Shown here one piece after another: positions 15,768 to 25,200 of a stretch of DNA of 64,000 bases. The stretch comes from an uncultured Faecalibacterium sp. (GTDB taxonomy: Bacteria; Bacillota; Clostridia; Oscillospirales; Ruminococcaceae): the NCBI GenBank assembly GCA_934533135.1, contig CAKTBG010000012.1, positions 1 to 64,000 on the forward strand, given 5' to 3'. Both the position numbers and the translations under genes were made by a program. Position 1 is the first letter of the stretch, and each line of letters begins with the position of its first letter. Under the pieces are notes generated by a model. It did no database searches. It was not told the origin of the DNA and saw only the letters and a program-made list of their open reading frames with translations.

Positions 15768-17804
15768 TCAGGCGGTAGCGGAATCAAACGCTTTTGCAAA
15801 CGCTTCGTACTGTGCGGTGGTGTAGGCGTCCTCGCTGGTCTCCCAGTTGACGTACTTGTAGTTGCAGGGACCAAACATGGCGTTGATCTTGCTGTACTCG
15901 TTGACGTGGGTCAGGCACCAGCGGACATCATAGTAGCAGGGAACGGCCAGAGAGTGGTTGATGAGGTAAGCCTCAGACTTTGCAAAGGCCTCGTAGCGGG
16001 CGTCGGTATCATCGACAATGGCATTTGCGGCGTTGACGAGGTCGGTGAACTCCTCAAACGAGGCGACCAGATCCTTCTGGTAATCCGCAGGAGCATCGGC
16101 GACGATGGGGATGTTGGAGTAGGCAATGGCGTAGTAAGCGTTGTCGTCGTGCAGGATCTCCTGACCGACGAAGTTGACGGGGTCGCCGAAGTCTGCGCCC
16201 CAGCCATTGATGACGAAGGCGTGCATCTTCGGGGTACGGACTTCCTTGGTGAAGGAAGAAACGTAGGTGCGCAGATCCAGCTGGATGAAGTCCTCGCCGA
16301 AGCTGTCGATGAAGCACTGCTTCAGGACGGTGGCATTGTCCTGCGCGACGGTGTTGCCGGCCACGAAGTAGAAGGGGGGCTTGACGGGGAAGGTGACGCC
16401 GATGGCGGTCAGCTCTTCCATGGCCTTTTCCTTCAGAGCCTTGATGGAATCGGGGGTGGACTTGCGCAGGTGGATCATGGTCTCACCGTCGTAAGCTTCG
16501 TTCTCGATGCCCAGCTCCTTGGCGACCAGAGTGGTGTAATCCTCGCCCTTGGAGTTGTAGCAGACGCCCTTCATGGTGTAGAAGTTGTTCTCGCACTTGA
16601 GGGGGTTGATCTTGTTGAAGCGTGCGTAGTAGGGGATCAGGTTGACGCCCTCCTGGAAGCAGCGGCGGAAGCTCTCGTTGGCCACGGCCTTGTTCCAGTT
16701 TTCGTTGGGGGAGCCGTCCTCGTTCAGGCAGTAGTAGTTGAAGTGGAAGTCGTAAGCGTACTTGGTCGGACGCTTCTCGCAGAGCTGGTCGTTGTAGGGG
16801 TTGGAAGCATCGGCCTGAATGGTGGTCAGGGTGCTCTCGCTCAGCTCCAGCTCATCCAGCTCACGGTTCTGATACAGCTGATAGCCGACGGTCAGGTCGG
16901 AGATCATATTGACGGTGACACGGTCGAAGCGGGTCACATTGTCGGCGTCGTAGTAGTTGGGGTTGGGCACGAAGCTCTTGGTGTTGTCCTGCACGAACTC
17001 CTCGATGAGGTAGGGGCCGCAGCTCCACATCTGGTCGTAGGTCACGCCGCGGAAGCCGTCGACGCCCAGCTCGTCGATCAGAGCCGGAGGTGCGGGGTAG
17101 CAGCAGACGTAGCTGGCCACGGTGTCGAAGTAGGGGCAGGGGTTCATGCAGGTGAAGACCACCGTGTAATCGTCCGGGGCTTCGATGCCGACGCCGGCAG
17201 CCAGCATATCCTCATAGGTCAGGGCATAAGCGGCGTCGTTGTCCAGCGCGTCGGTCTTATCGTAGTAATCGGTCGCACCGACCACGGTAATGGAAGGCAT
17301 GGAGGTGTTGGCGGCCTCGTTCTTCTTGGCGTTCAGCACCCACTCGAAGCCCACAAGGAAGTCCTTGGAGGTCAGGTGATCCTTCACTTCGCCGTTGATA
17401 TCGACCCAGTCCACATCATCCCGCAGATGGAAGGTCCAGACCGAGGCATCGTCGTTGTGCTCCCAGCTCTTGGCGATGGCCGGAACGACCTTGCCGTAGC
17501 TGTCGAAGCTCAGCAGACCATCCCACATGTTGGTGGAGACATTGAAGTTGGTGGCCAGCTGGCTGTACAGCATATTCCAGCTCTCGATCTCACGGCCGGA
17601 AACCTCGTAGGTGACCAGCTCACTCAGGCCGCTGCCGGAGGCAGCTGCTGCGCCGGAAGAAGCCGAAGCACTGGCGGAAGCAGAACCTGCCGTGCTGGAA
17701 GAGCCGCCGCCGCAGGCAGCCAGCAGACCGGCGGCACCCACGACGCCTGCGCCCTTGAGGAAGCTGCGGCGGTTGATGGTACGGTTCTCAAAATCGATGT
17801 TCAT
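15768..17804 (-). CDS. Peptide-binding ABC lipoprotein (SBP_bac_5) with Tat-type signal
   Basis: The start at 17804 follows GGGAGGGA, giving 678 residues. The N-terminus carries a twin-arginine signal (INRRSFLKGAGVVGAAG) ending in lipobox LLAAC, so the mature protein should be a lipid-anchored extracellular protein, after a Ser/Ala-rich spacer. The rest follows the oligopeptide-binding family: WNMLYSQLATNFNVSTNMWDGLLSFD, then IAKSWEHNDDASVWTFHLRDDVDWVDING. Such proteins capture peptides or related ligands for an ABC importer. No permease or ATPase gene is nearby. A close paralog lies 0.6 kb upstream on the same strand, but each has its own promoter. Confidence 0.9.
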   Translation of the reverse strand: MNIDFENRTINRRSFLKGAGVVGAAGLLAACGGGSSSTAGSASASASASSGAAAASGSGLSELVTYEVSGREIESWNMLYSQLATNFNVSTNMWDGLLSFDSYGKVVPAIAKSWEHNDDASVWTFHLRDDVDWVDINGEVKDHLTSKDFLVGFEWVLNAKKNEAANTSMPSITVVGATDYYDKTDALDNDAAYALTYEDMLAAGVGIEAPDDYTVVFTCMNPCPYFDTVASYVCCYPAPPALIDELGVDGFRGVTYDQMWSCGPYLIEEFVQDNTKSFVPNPNYYDADNVTRFDRVTVNMISDLTVGYQLYQNRELDELELSESTLTTIQADASNPYNDQLCEKRPTKYAYDFHFNYYCLNEDGSPNENWNKAVANESFRRCFQEGVNLIPYYARFNKINPLKCENNFYTMKGVCYNSKGEDYTTLVAKELGIENEAYDGETMIHLRKSTPDSIKALKEKAMEELTAIGVTFPVKPPFYFVAGNTVAQDNATVLKQCFIDSFGEDFIQLDLRTYVSSFTKEVRTPKMHAFVINGWGADFGDPVNFVGQEILHDDNAYYAIAYSNIPIVADAPADYQKDLVASFEEFTDLVNAANAIVDDTDARYEAFAKSEAYLINHSLAVPCYYDVRWCLTHVNEYSKINAMFGPCNYKYVNWETSEDAYTTAQYEAFAKAFDSATA

Positions 17805-17899
17805 AAATCTTTCCCTCCCATAGTTCTGAAAGGCGTTCTGTGTGGCGTGCTCCACCTTGTATCCTGTTTCTCTTTCCCCAGAAACCAGCAAATGGATAC

Positions 17900-17946
17900 A
17901 AAAAAGGCGCAGAAACAGATTTTTAATACCTGCATCTGCGCCTTTG
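17900..17946 (-). promoter_or_regulatory. Terminator-like hairpin in the leader of the peptide-binding gene
   Basis: In the transcript orientation, AAAGGCGCAGA pairs with TCTGCGCCTTT (17935-17945 with 17903-17913) and is followed by a T-run. It begins about 15 bases after the predicted transcription start and ends about 95 bases before the ATG. A second possible stem, TTGTATCC with GGATACAA, lies just downstream. This arrangement suggests transcription attenuation; no known riboswitch or T-box consensus was recognised. Confidence 0.5.
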
Positions 17947-17967
17947 CAGAACCCCTTCGGTGACTGC

Positions 17968-17996
17968 ATTTTATCACGGTGAAGTGCTATTGTCAA
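17968..17996 (-). promoter_or_regulatory. Promoter of the first peptide-binding gene
   Basis: On the minus strand TTGACA (17991-17996), a 17-base spacer and TAAAAT (17968-17973) give a near-consensus promoter, upstream of the leader hairpin. Confidence 0.85.
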
Positions 17997-18078
17997 GAAA
18001 GCCGAAAGGATTTAAAGACTGAAAATATTAAGTTTTGCGCTTTTCTGAAATGAAGAAACTTCATTTTGGTAAGCGGAT

Positions 18079-18388
18079 GCCCTCTCAGTCACCTGCGGTG
18101 ACAGCTCTCCCATGGCGGCATGCCCTCTCAGTCAGCGCATTCGCGCTGCCAGCTCTCCCAGAGGGAGAGCCATTGGCATATCGGTTCAGTTTATTCGGAT
18201 TGAACAAAGTTTCTCATAACGCAAAATACCGGGCCCCGTTGTCCAGATACACAGCTTCGATGCCGTGAATCCAGACCGCAGGGCCCGGTATTTATTGTAA
18301 TTGTAAGCTTATATCAATCAGCGTGGGCTTACCCGGCCTGCCAAGGGCTCTCCCTTTGGGAGAGCTGCCGCGAAGCGGCTGAGAGGGC
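18079..18388. repeat. Full-length composite palindromic element, copy A (locus R3)
   Basis: The outer ends are GCCCTCTCAGTC and CTGAGAGGGC. The left end is doubled: a truncated unit with TCACC-TGC-GGTGA is followed by a complete one with CAGCGC-ATTC-GCGCTG and CTCTCCC/GGGAGAG. The palindromic core at 18223-18293 has arms ATACCGGGCCC and GGGCCCGGTAT. The right arm ends 2 bases before the stop codon of the minus-strand peptide-binding paralog. No coding capacity is seen. Confidence 0.85.
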
Positions 18389-18390
18389 GT

Positions 18391-20418
18391 TTAGCCCTGC
18401 GTTGCCTGATCGTAAGCCTTGGCAAAGGCCTCGTACTGGACGGTGGTGTAGGCCTCTTCGCTGGTCTCCCAGTTGACGGCCTTGTAGTTGCAGGGGCCGT
18501 ACATGGCGTTGATCTTGCTGTACTCGTTGGCGTGGGTCAGGCACCAGGTCACATCGTAGACCGTGGGGCAGGTGAGGTTGTTCTCGAGGAAGAACGCCTC
18601 CGCCTTGGCAAAGGCGGCGTAACGGGCAGCGGTGTCATCGACGATGGCCTTGGCCTCATTGACCATATCGGTAAAGGTCTCGAACGCGCTGACCAGATCT
18701 GCCTGATAATCCGCCGGATTCTCGGCCACAGAAGCGATGTTGGTCAGGTTGCAGCTGTAATAGGCGTTGTCGTCGTGCAGGACTTCCTGCGTGAGGAAGT
18801 TGACGGGGTCGCCGAAGTCTGCGCCCCAGCCCATGTGGATGAAGCACTGCTGCTGGGGAGCCACGATCTCCTTCATGACGGAGGAAACATAGGTGTCGAT
18901 GTCCAGCACGATGAAGTCGTCGCCAAAGCTGTCGGCGAAGCACTGCTTCAGGACGGTGGCACTGTCCAGCGCAGAGGTGCTGCCGGCCACGATGTGGTAA
19001 TGGCAGTGGACGGGGAAGGTGACGCCGATGGCAGACAGCTCCTCCATGGCCTGCTTCTTCAGGTCGGCAATGCCGCTGCCGCTGCGCAGGCGGATCATGG
19101 TCTTGCCGTCGTAGGCCTCGCCGTCCAGACCCAGCTCACGGGCGACCAGCGTGGTGTAGTCGGTGCCGTCGGGGGTGTAGGCCAGACCCTTCATGGTGAA
19201 GAAGTCGTTCTCGCACTTCAGCGGGTTGATCTTGTTGTAGCGTGCGTAGAAGTTGGTCAGGTCGAGACCCTTGTAGAAGCACTGACGGAATGCGGTGTTG
19301 GCAATGGCCTTGTTCCAGTTCTCGTCGGGGGTGCCGTCCTCGTTGTTGCGCTGATAGTTGAAGATGAAGCAGTAGCTGAACTTCTTGGCACGCTTCTCGC
19401 ACAGCTGGCTGTTGTACTCATTGTTGGGGTCGGCGGTGATGGTGGTCAGGGTGCTTTCGCCCAGATCGATCTCATCCAGCTCACGGTTCTGGTACAGCTG
19501 GTAGCTGATGGAGCCGTCGGAGATGATGGTGATGGTCAGACGCTCGAAGCGGCTGACGTTGCCGGCGTCGTAGTAGTTGGGGTTGGGGATGTAGCTCTTG
19601 GTGTTGCCCTGAATGTACTCCTCGACCAGATACGGGCCGCAGTACCACATGGTGGTGTTGTCGCAGGCACGGAAGCCCTCGATGCCCAGCTCGTTGATCA
19701 GATCCTCCGAAGCGGGGTAGAAGCTGTTGTAAGCAGCCACGGTGTCAAAGTAGGGGCAGGCATTGGGGCAGGTGAAGACGAGGGTGTAATCGTCCGGAGC
19801 CTCCACGCCGATGCCGAAGCTCAGCATATCCTCATAGGTCAGGTCGGCGGCAGCATCGCCCAGCTCCTTGGTGTGCTCGTAATACTCGGCAGCACCCACG
19901 ACGTTGTCGTTGGGCATGGAGGTGTTGTTGGCCTCGTTCTTATAAGCATTCATGACCCACTCAAAGCCGACCAGAAAATCCTTGCTGGTGATGTGGCCCT
20001 TGACCTCGCCGTTGACATCGACCCAATCGACGTCGTCGCGCAGGTGGAAGGTCCAGACGGTGGAATCCGCGTTGGGCTCCCAGCTCTTGGCGATGGCCGG
20101 AGCCACCTTGCCGTAGCAGTCAAAGCTCAGCAGGCCATCCCACAGGTTGGTGATGACGTTTGCATCGGAAGCCTGCTGTGTGTACAGCATATTCCAGTTC
20201 TCGATCTCGCGGTTGGAGCTTTCCCAGCTGATGAACTCGGTCAGCGGGGTGGCACCGGTGGTGTTGGGGGCAGCGGCAGCAGAGCCGGAAGCGGCAGAGC
20301 TGGCCGTGCTGTTGGAGCTGCCGCCGCAGGCAGCCAGCAGGCCGGCTGCGCCGACGACACCGGCACCCTTCAGGAAAGAGCGGCGGTCAAGCGTGTGAGA
20401 TTCAAAATGGATGCTCAT
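18391..20418 (-). CDS. Peptide-binding ABC lipoprotein (SBP_bac_5), second paralog
   Basis: This 675-residue protein is nearly collinear with its paralog downstream. It has the same RRSFLKGAGVVGAAGLLAACGG Tat-lipoprotein signal and shared blocks such as WTFHLRDDVDWVD and VLHDDNAYY. The start at 20418 follows GGGAGG. Ligand-contact regions differ in places (GWGADFGDPVNF is kept, but flanking loops vary), so the two may bind different peptides. No transporter genes are adjacent. The stop is 2 bases from a repeat element, with no ordinary terminator visible before it. Confidence 0.9.
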   Translation of the reverse strand: MSIHFESHTLDRRSFLKGAGVVGAAGLLAACGGSSNSTASSAASGSAAAAPNTTGATPLTEFISWESSNREIENWNMLYTQQASDANVITNLWDGLLSFDCYGKVAPAIAKSWEPNADSTVWTFHLRDDVDWVDVNGEVKGHITSKDFLVGFEWVMNAYKNEANNTSMPNDNVVGAAEYYEHTKELGDAAADLTYEDMLSFGIGVEAPDDYTLVFTCPNACPYFDTVAAYNSFYPASEDLINELGIEGFRACDNTTMWYCGPYLVEEYIQGNTKSYIPNPNYYDAGNVSRFERLTITIISDGSISYQLYQNRELDEIDLGESTLTTITADPNNEYNSQLCEKRAKKFSYCFIFNYQRNNEDGTPDENWNKAIANTAFRQCFYKGLDLTNFYARYNKINPLKCENDFFTMKGLAYTPDGTDYTTLVARELGLDGEAYDGKTMIRLRSGSGIADLKKQAMEELSAIGVTFPVHCHYHIVAGSTSALDSATVLKQCFADSFGDDFIVLDIDTYVSSVMKEIVAPQQQCFIHMGWGADFGDPVNFLTQEVLHDDNAYYSCNLTNIASVAENPADYQADLVSAFETFTDMVNEAKAIVDDTAARYAAFAKAEAFFLENNLTCPTVYDVTWCLTHANEYSKINAMYGPCNYKAVNWETSEEAYTTVQYEAFAKAYDQATQG

Positions 20419-20542
20419 TGGATTTGATCCTCCCAGATCGCGCAGAAACAATTCTGCGTCCTTTTTCTTGCTTTTTCGTGTATGGGATCCGGCCTTTGCG
20501 TTTTCCTCTCGCACAAAGGAGGGCAGCGGCCGAACCTTGGCT

Positions 20543-20571
20543 ATTCTAGCACCGGACAGAAAAGAAGTCAA
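20543..20571 (-). promoter_or_regulatory. Promoter of the second peptide-binding gene
   Basis: On the minus strand TTGACT (20566-20571), a 17-base spacer and TAGAAT (20543-20548). The leader is about 120 bases and contains a CGCAGAA/TTCTGCG hairpin at 20441-20458 close to the ribosome binding site. Confidence 0.8.
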
Positions 20572-20817
20572 ACCCGGAGACCCGCAAATCGGAAACCGGA
20601 CGACCCGGTATACTTCTTAAAAAAGAAGACTTTTTTGCCGGAAGCTTTTCTTTTCAAAAGACTGTACGCGGGAAACGGACAGTGAAACTTGTGAAAACAA
20701 AGAAAACGGCTCGCATCTTTGCCGCCCGGGGGTTAAATAAGTTTCAACTGAATTTGTACAAGATGTCAAAAATTGACCGCCCTGCCCCGAAAAACCCTCG
20801 TCCAAAGCGGAAAAGCT

Positions 20818-20845
20818 TTGCATTTCGGGGGCAAAGGAGTATACT
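20818..20845 (+). promoter_or_regulatory. Likely promoter of the epimerase-like gene
   Basis: TTGCAT (20818-20823), a 16-base spacer and TATACT (20840-20845). If used, the transcript runs through the repeat at 20855-21036, placing that element in the 5' untranslated region. Confidence 0.5.
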
Positions 20846-20854
20846 GAAGATAAA

Positions 20855-21036
20855 AACCTCTCCGTCATCGCTTACGCGATGCCACCTCTCCTAATAGGAG
20901 AGGCCTTGGCAGTCGATTTTAGCTTCATCTATCCGCCAGAGGCTCCCCTACTAGGAAAGACTCCCCCGGTCGGGGGAGGTGGCACGTTAGTGCCAGAAGG
21001 GGAACGGCTGTCGAGCGAATGCGAGACTGAGAGGTT
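20855..21036. repeat. Palindromic repeat element with nested insert (locus R4)
   Basis: The left end is AACCTCTCCG with CATCGC-TTAC-GCGATG and a CCTCTCC/GGAGAGG hairpin. The right end is GACTGAGAGGTT. The interior contains a further module, GACTCCCCCGG/CCGGGGGAGG-type hairpin and GGCACGTTAGTGCC. The remaining bases from 20572 to 20854 hold promoters only. Confidence 0.7.
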
Positions 21037-21072
21037 GATTATAGTAGATTATAAATAAAGGAGAGCAAAGCG

Positions 21073-21954
21073 ATGCAGGCAACGATCCAGAACGACTATT
21101 TGACCCTGACGGTAGACACCCACGGTGCCGAGGCCGTCAGCCTGAAAAACGCAGCGGGCGAGGAGATGATCTGGCAGGCAGATCCGGCGGTCTGGAGCCG
21201 CCACGCGCCGATCCTGTTCCCATGGACGGGCAAGCTGACCGGCGGCACGTTCACCCACGGGGGCAAGACCTACAAGGGCGGTCAGCATGGGTTTGCACGG
21301 GATCTCGAGCACACCCTGCTCAAGGCCGAGGGCGACACCATCCAGCTGGAGCTGCGGTCGGACGACACCCTCAAGGCCGAGCGGTTTCCCTTTGATTTCG
21401 TCCTCACCAGCACCTTCCGGCTGGAGGGCAGGACCGTCCACCACACCCTGACCGTCCGCAACCCCGGAGACACCGAGCTGCGGTTTGGCATCGGCTACCA
21501 TCCGGCTTTCTGCGTGCCCTTCGATGCCCGGCACACCACCGAGGATTACGAGTTCCGCTTTGACCAGCCCGAAAGCCCCATGGTGCTGGGGACTCACCCC
21601 AACGGCCTGCTGACCGGCGAATGCCGGTATGTCTGGAAGAATCAGCAGACCATCCCGCTGACGGACGAGCTTTTTGCCCACGACAGCTTCTGCATGGCGG
21701 GTCTGCGCACCAAGACCCTCGGCATCTACGAGAAGGATACCGGCCGCAGCGTGGTCTGCGATGTGGCCGGGTATCCGTACTCCCTGATCTGGAGTGCTGC
21801 CGCGAAGCCGGTGCGCTTTGTCTGCATCGAGCCGTGGCAGTCGCTGCCCGGTGCGGAGGTCGATCCGCAGGAGTGGAACGAGCGCGCCGCAGCTGCCTGC
21901 CTCGCCCCCGGCGAGGAATATTCCACCACCCTCAGCACCACGTTTGACCGTTAA
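21073..21954 (+). CDS. Aldose 1-epimerase family protein (YeaD/LacX-like)
   Basis: The 293-residue protein belongs to the galactose mutarotase-like beta-sandwich superfamily: it begins with IQNDYLTLTVDTHGAEAVSLK, then HAPILFPWTGKLTGGTF, GGQHGFARDLEH (with the conserved HGFAR motif), and GIGYHPAFCVPF with the second catalytic His. IEPWQSLPG near the C-terminus is typical of the LacX/YeaD subgroup. These proteins interconvert anomers of hexoses or hexose-6-phosphates; the substrate cannot be assigned. AAAGGAG lies 9 bases before the ATG. It is monocistronic and its stop is 3 bases before a full-length repeat element. Confidence 0.85.
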   Translation: MQATIQNDYLTLTVDTHGAEAVSLKNAAGEEMIWQADPAVWSRHAPILFPWTGKLTGGTFTHGGKTYKGGQHGFARDLEHTLLKAEGDTIQLELRSDDTLKAERFPFDFVLTSTFRLEGRTVHHTLTVRNPGDTELRFGIGYHPAFCVPFDARHTTEDYEFRFDQPESPMVLGTHPNGLLTGECRYVWKNQQTIPLTDELFAHDSFCMAGLRTKTLGIYEKDTGRSVVCDVAGYPYSLIWSAAAKPVRFVCIEPWQSLPGAEVDPQEWNERAAAACLAPGEEYSTTLSTTFDR

Positions 21955-21957
21955 AAA

Positions 21958-22208
21958 GCCCTCTCAGTCGCCTTCGGCGACAGCTCCCCCAAAGGGGGAG
22001 CCCTTGGCAGGCCGGGCAAGTCTGAGCGCATAACAAAAACAACCGGGCCCTGCGGTCTGGATTCACGGCATCGAAGCTGTGTATCTGGACAACGGGGCCC
22101 GGTATTTTGCGTTATGAGAAACTTTGTTCAATCAGAATGGACTGAACCGATATGCCAATGGCTCCCACTCTGGGGGAGCTGGCACGGCAACGCCGTGACT
22201 GAGAGGGC
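21958..22208. repeat. Full-length composite palindromic element, copy B (locus R5)
   Basis: The ends are GCCCTCTCAGTC and GACTGAGAGGGC, with hairpins TCGCC-TTC-GGCGA on the left and CACGGC-AAC-GCCGTG on the right. The core (22041-22107, ACCGGGCCC to GGGCCCGGT) is inverted relative to copy A but otherwise nearly identical to it. It fills the whole gap between two convergent genes, 3 and 2 bases from their stop codons. Confidence 0.85.
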
Positions 22209-22210
22209 TA

Positions 22211-25200
22211 TCAAGCTGCCATGCTGCTGGCCCAATGTGCAACGTCGGCAAAAAGGCCGCGGACATAGGCTTCGGCAGGATGGGTGTTTGCGGTGGTGTA
22301 GGTCTCCTCGCTCAGGACGGTGCTGAACAGGAAGTTGCTGATGTAGGCGTAATCATCACGCTGCTGGACCTTGTTGGTCAGAGAGTTGGCAAAGAGCACG
22401 ACATCCATGCCGTCCTCGGTGTAGGCAAAGGCCTGAACGCTGCCGTTGCAGTAAGCAGCGTAACCGGCAGCACGCTCTTCGGTGTTGGTGGGGATGAAGC
22501 CCTCCGTCGGGGTGCGGGTCGGGTCGCTGGCGACCAGAATGGTGGCATTCTCGGGAATCGCCGAGAAGTAGCCCAGACCATAGCCGTAAAGGATGCCGTC
22601 GTTGTCCGCAATGTAGCTTGCGTTGACGAGGCTCTCATTCGGGTAGACGACCGGGGTCAGGCAGTCCATGGCACCGCTCAGCGTGGTGCGCTTTGCGCCC
22701 GGAACGACATCGACGGTCGCACGAGAGCCGTAGCCGATGTAGGGCAGGCCGTTCTGGACGGCGGTCTTTGCGTCAGCTTCCAGAGCCGATGCGCCTGCCA
22801 CAGCGTCCGCCTTGGTGACGTCGCTGGTGGTGTCAAAGTTCATCAGCTTCATGGCTGCCTGATCGTAGTTCCAGTTTGCAACGCTGCTGACCTGATTGGA
22901 ATAACGGAAGCCGGAGGTGTTCTCCGTGGCCTCGCCCGGCACATAGACCGTGGGAGACTTGGAGATGACCTGCGCGTTCACTGTGCCGGAAATGCCGGTG
23001 GCGGAGAGGAGGTACGCATCCTTCACGGTCAGGAAGTCGGCATAAGAGCAGATGAAGTCGCCCTTGTACTTGCCCTCCGTGACCATGCCGACGGTCTTGC
23101 CTGCTTTGAGCAGGGCGTTGACCGCGGAGGTGGAAGCCTCGGATGCGTTGGAAAGGATCACATCTGCGCCGGGGGTGCCGGTAAAGACGGTCTTGATGTT
23201 CTTGGCGACGTACTTGGCGGCAGCGTCGTAGTCCATCTGGCTGCCGCAGGCAGATGCGATGGTCTCGTAAGCGGCAGGCTCGGCAACGGTCACCATGTCA
23301 AAGCCGCGGGTCTGGTTGAAGCTGGTGATGCCCTCCGAATAGAGGACGGTCCAGCCGTTGATGAGGGTGCCGTCGTACAGGGCACCGTTGGCAACGCTGC
23401 GCTTGGCCTGATACATCGGCACGATCAGGGTGCCGGCAGGGTAGGTGACGCCGTTGTACTGGAAGGATTTCGTGGTGATCTGTACCTTGACGTCATTGCG
23501 GGTCAGCCAGACCATCATGGCAGAAGCCGCCTCGAGGTTGGTCTGATTTGCACCGTCCAGCGGGATGATGTAGCACTCCGGGTAGAAGTTGCCGTTCTGC
23601 CCCTCTGCGGTGTACTCGGGGCGGAAGACGTCCATCTCGGCACCCTCAACATCGTACTGGTCGCAGAGCCACTGGCCGACCTGATCGAAGGAATCGGAGT
23701 TCAGATTGTGGACGCCGCGCTGGAAGATGGTGACCTGCGACTGCAGGTAGCTCAGCTTGTTCTCGGCAATGTAGTGAGACTGGTTCAGGCAGCCGTACTG
23801 AACCGCCTGTGCGGTCTCATTGCAGTAAGCGGGCAGCTCGACGGTGTAAGCCACCGTGCCCTGCAGCATGGCAAACTGCGGGGTGTAACTGGTGGACATA
23901 TCATCCCACGGATCTTCCCAGTAGGTCTCGTCGCCGTTGCCGGTGTAGATCAGGTAATCGCGCTGCGGGATGACGTAGCTGTTGTAATCGGCGTTATTGG
24001 CCACAGCACCAATGCCCAGAGCCTCGCCGCCGCTGATCAGGTGGTTGGCCAGCAGGTCGTACTCAAAATTCGGCTCGTGCGGGGGGTCACAGGGCTCGCA
24101 TTGGAACGCTTTGACCCGGCCGTGGAACTCCGCAAGAGACACCGGATTGTAGGTGCTGATCAGCTTCTGCATATTGGCGGTTTCCGAGGTGGTCTGGAAG
24201 GAGTTGTCGCGGTTCAGGTCGTAACCGTTGGAGGAATGGCGGGTCAGGTAGGTGCGGCCATCGACGTTCTCTTCGGGCACGAGGATGAAGAACACGTCCT
24301 TCAGCAGCTCGTCTTTGACGTTGATGGTCTGGTCTGCCATGGTGTAATAGGTTTCGAGATCCACTTTGCCGGACAGACCGTTGTTGTCCACGGTCAGGTA
24401 GCCCAGATAGCTGGCCTTATCCTTGACGAGGTCGGGGATCGCAGTGCTGCCCTCTGCCCCGGCAGGACCCAGCTCCTTGGCCAGCTCTGCCTCGCCCGCG
24501 GCGGTGAAGCCGGTCAGGGTGTTGTAGGAGATGGTCTTTTCGGAGGTGATCATTTTCGCGAAATCCAGCACACCGTCGGTGGCAGCCACTTCGTTGGAGT
24601 GGATGTTGGAGTACAGGACGGGAACGCGGATGTCGTTCAGCGTGCCGTCGGCGATCTGTGCCAGAACTGCATCGGGGTCATGCTCCGCCTTCTCGGTCAG
24701 AGCCAGCCAGTTGTCCACGCTGGACTTGGAGTCGGCCACGATCAGATAGGGCATATCACGGCCTGCGGTGGACTGCCCCATCGAGAATTTCTCGACGTAC
24801 AGACCGTTGGCGGTGCCGGTGGCAGCGATGTCGTCCAGATCCTTGTAGATCTCCCACATGGTGCTGAAGTTCTCGTAGGGAGCCACCTTGATCGGGGCGG
24901 TACCGATGGCACTGCCGTTCATCTGGGCGGTCAGGTTGAAGTAGCCGCACAGGTCAAGGTAATAGCCGCCCGCCACATGAGGCACGCTGTAGTCGCTGGT
25001 GGTGACCTCGCCGGTGGAGCGGTTGGTGTTGTAGAAGTAGTTGTTGGCGTGGAAGGAGACGCTCAGCACGACGGCACCGTCTGCCTCACCTGCGGTGAGC
25101 TGCAGGTCGGTGAACTCCTGCTCGCCGTCTTTCTGGGTCGTCCACTGATCCAGTGCGCCGCCGTCATACTGGTTGGGATAGAGCTCCTCGTTGACGTACG

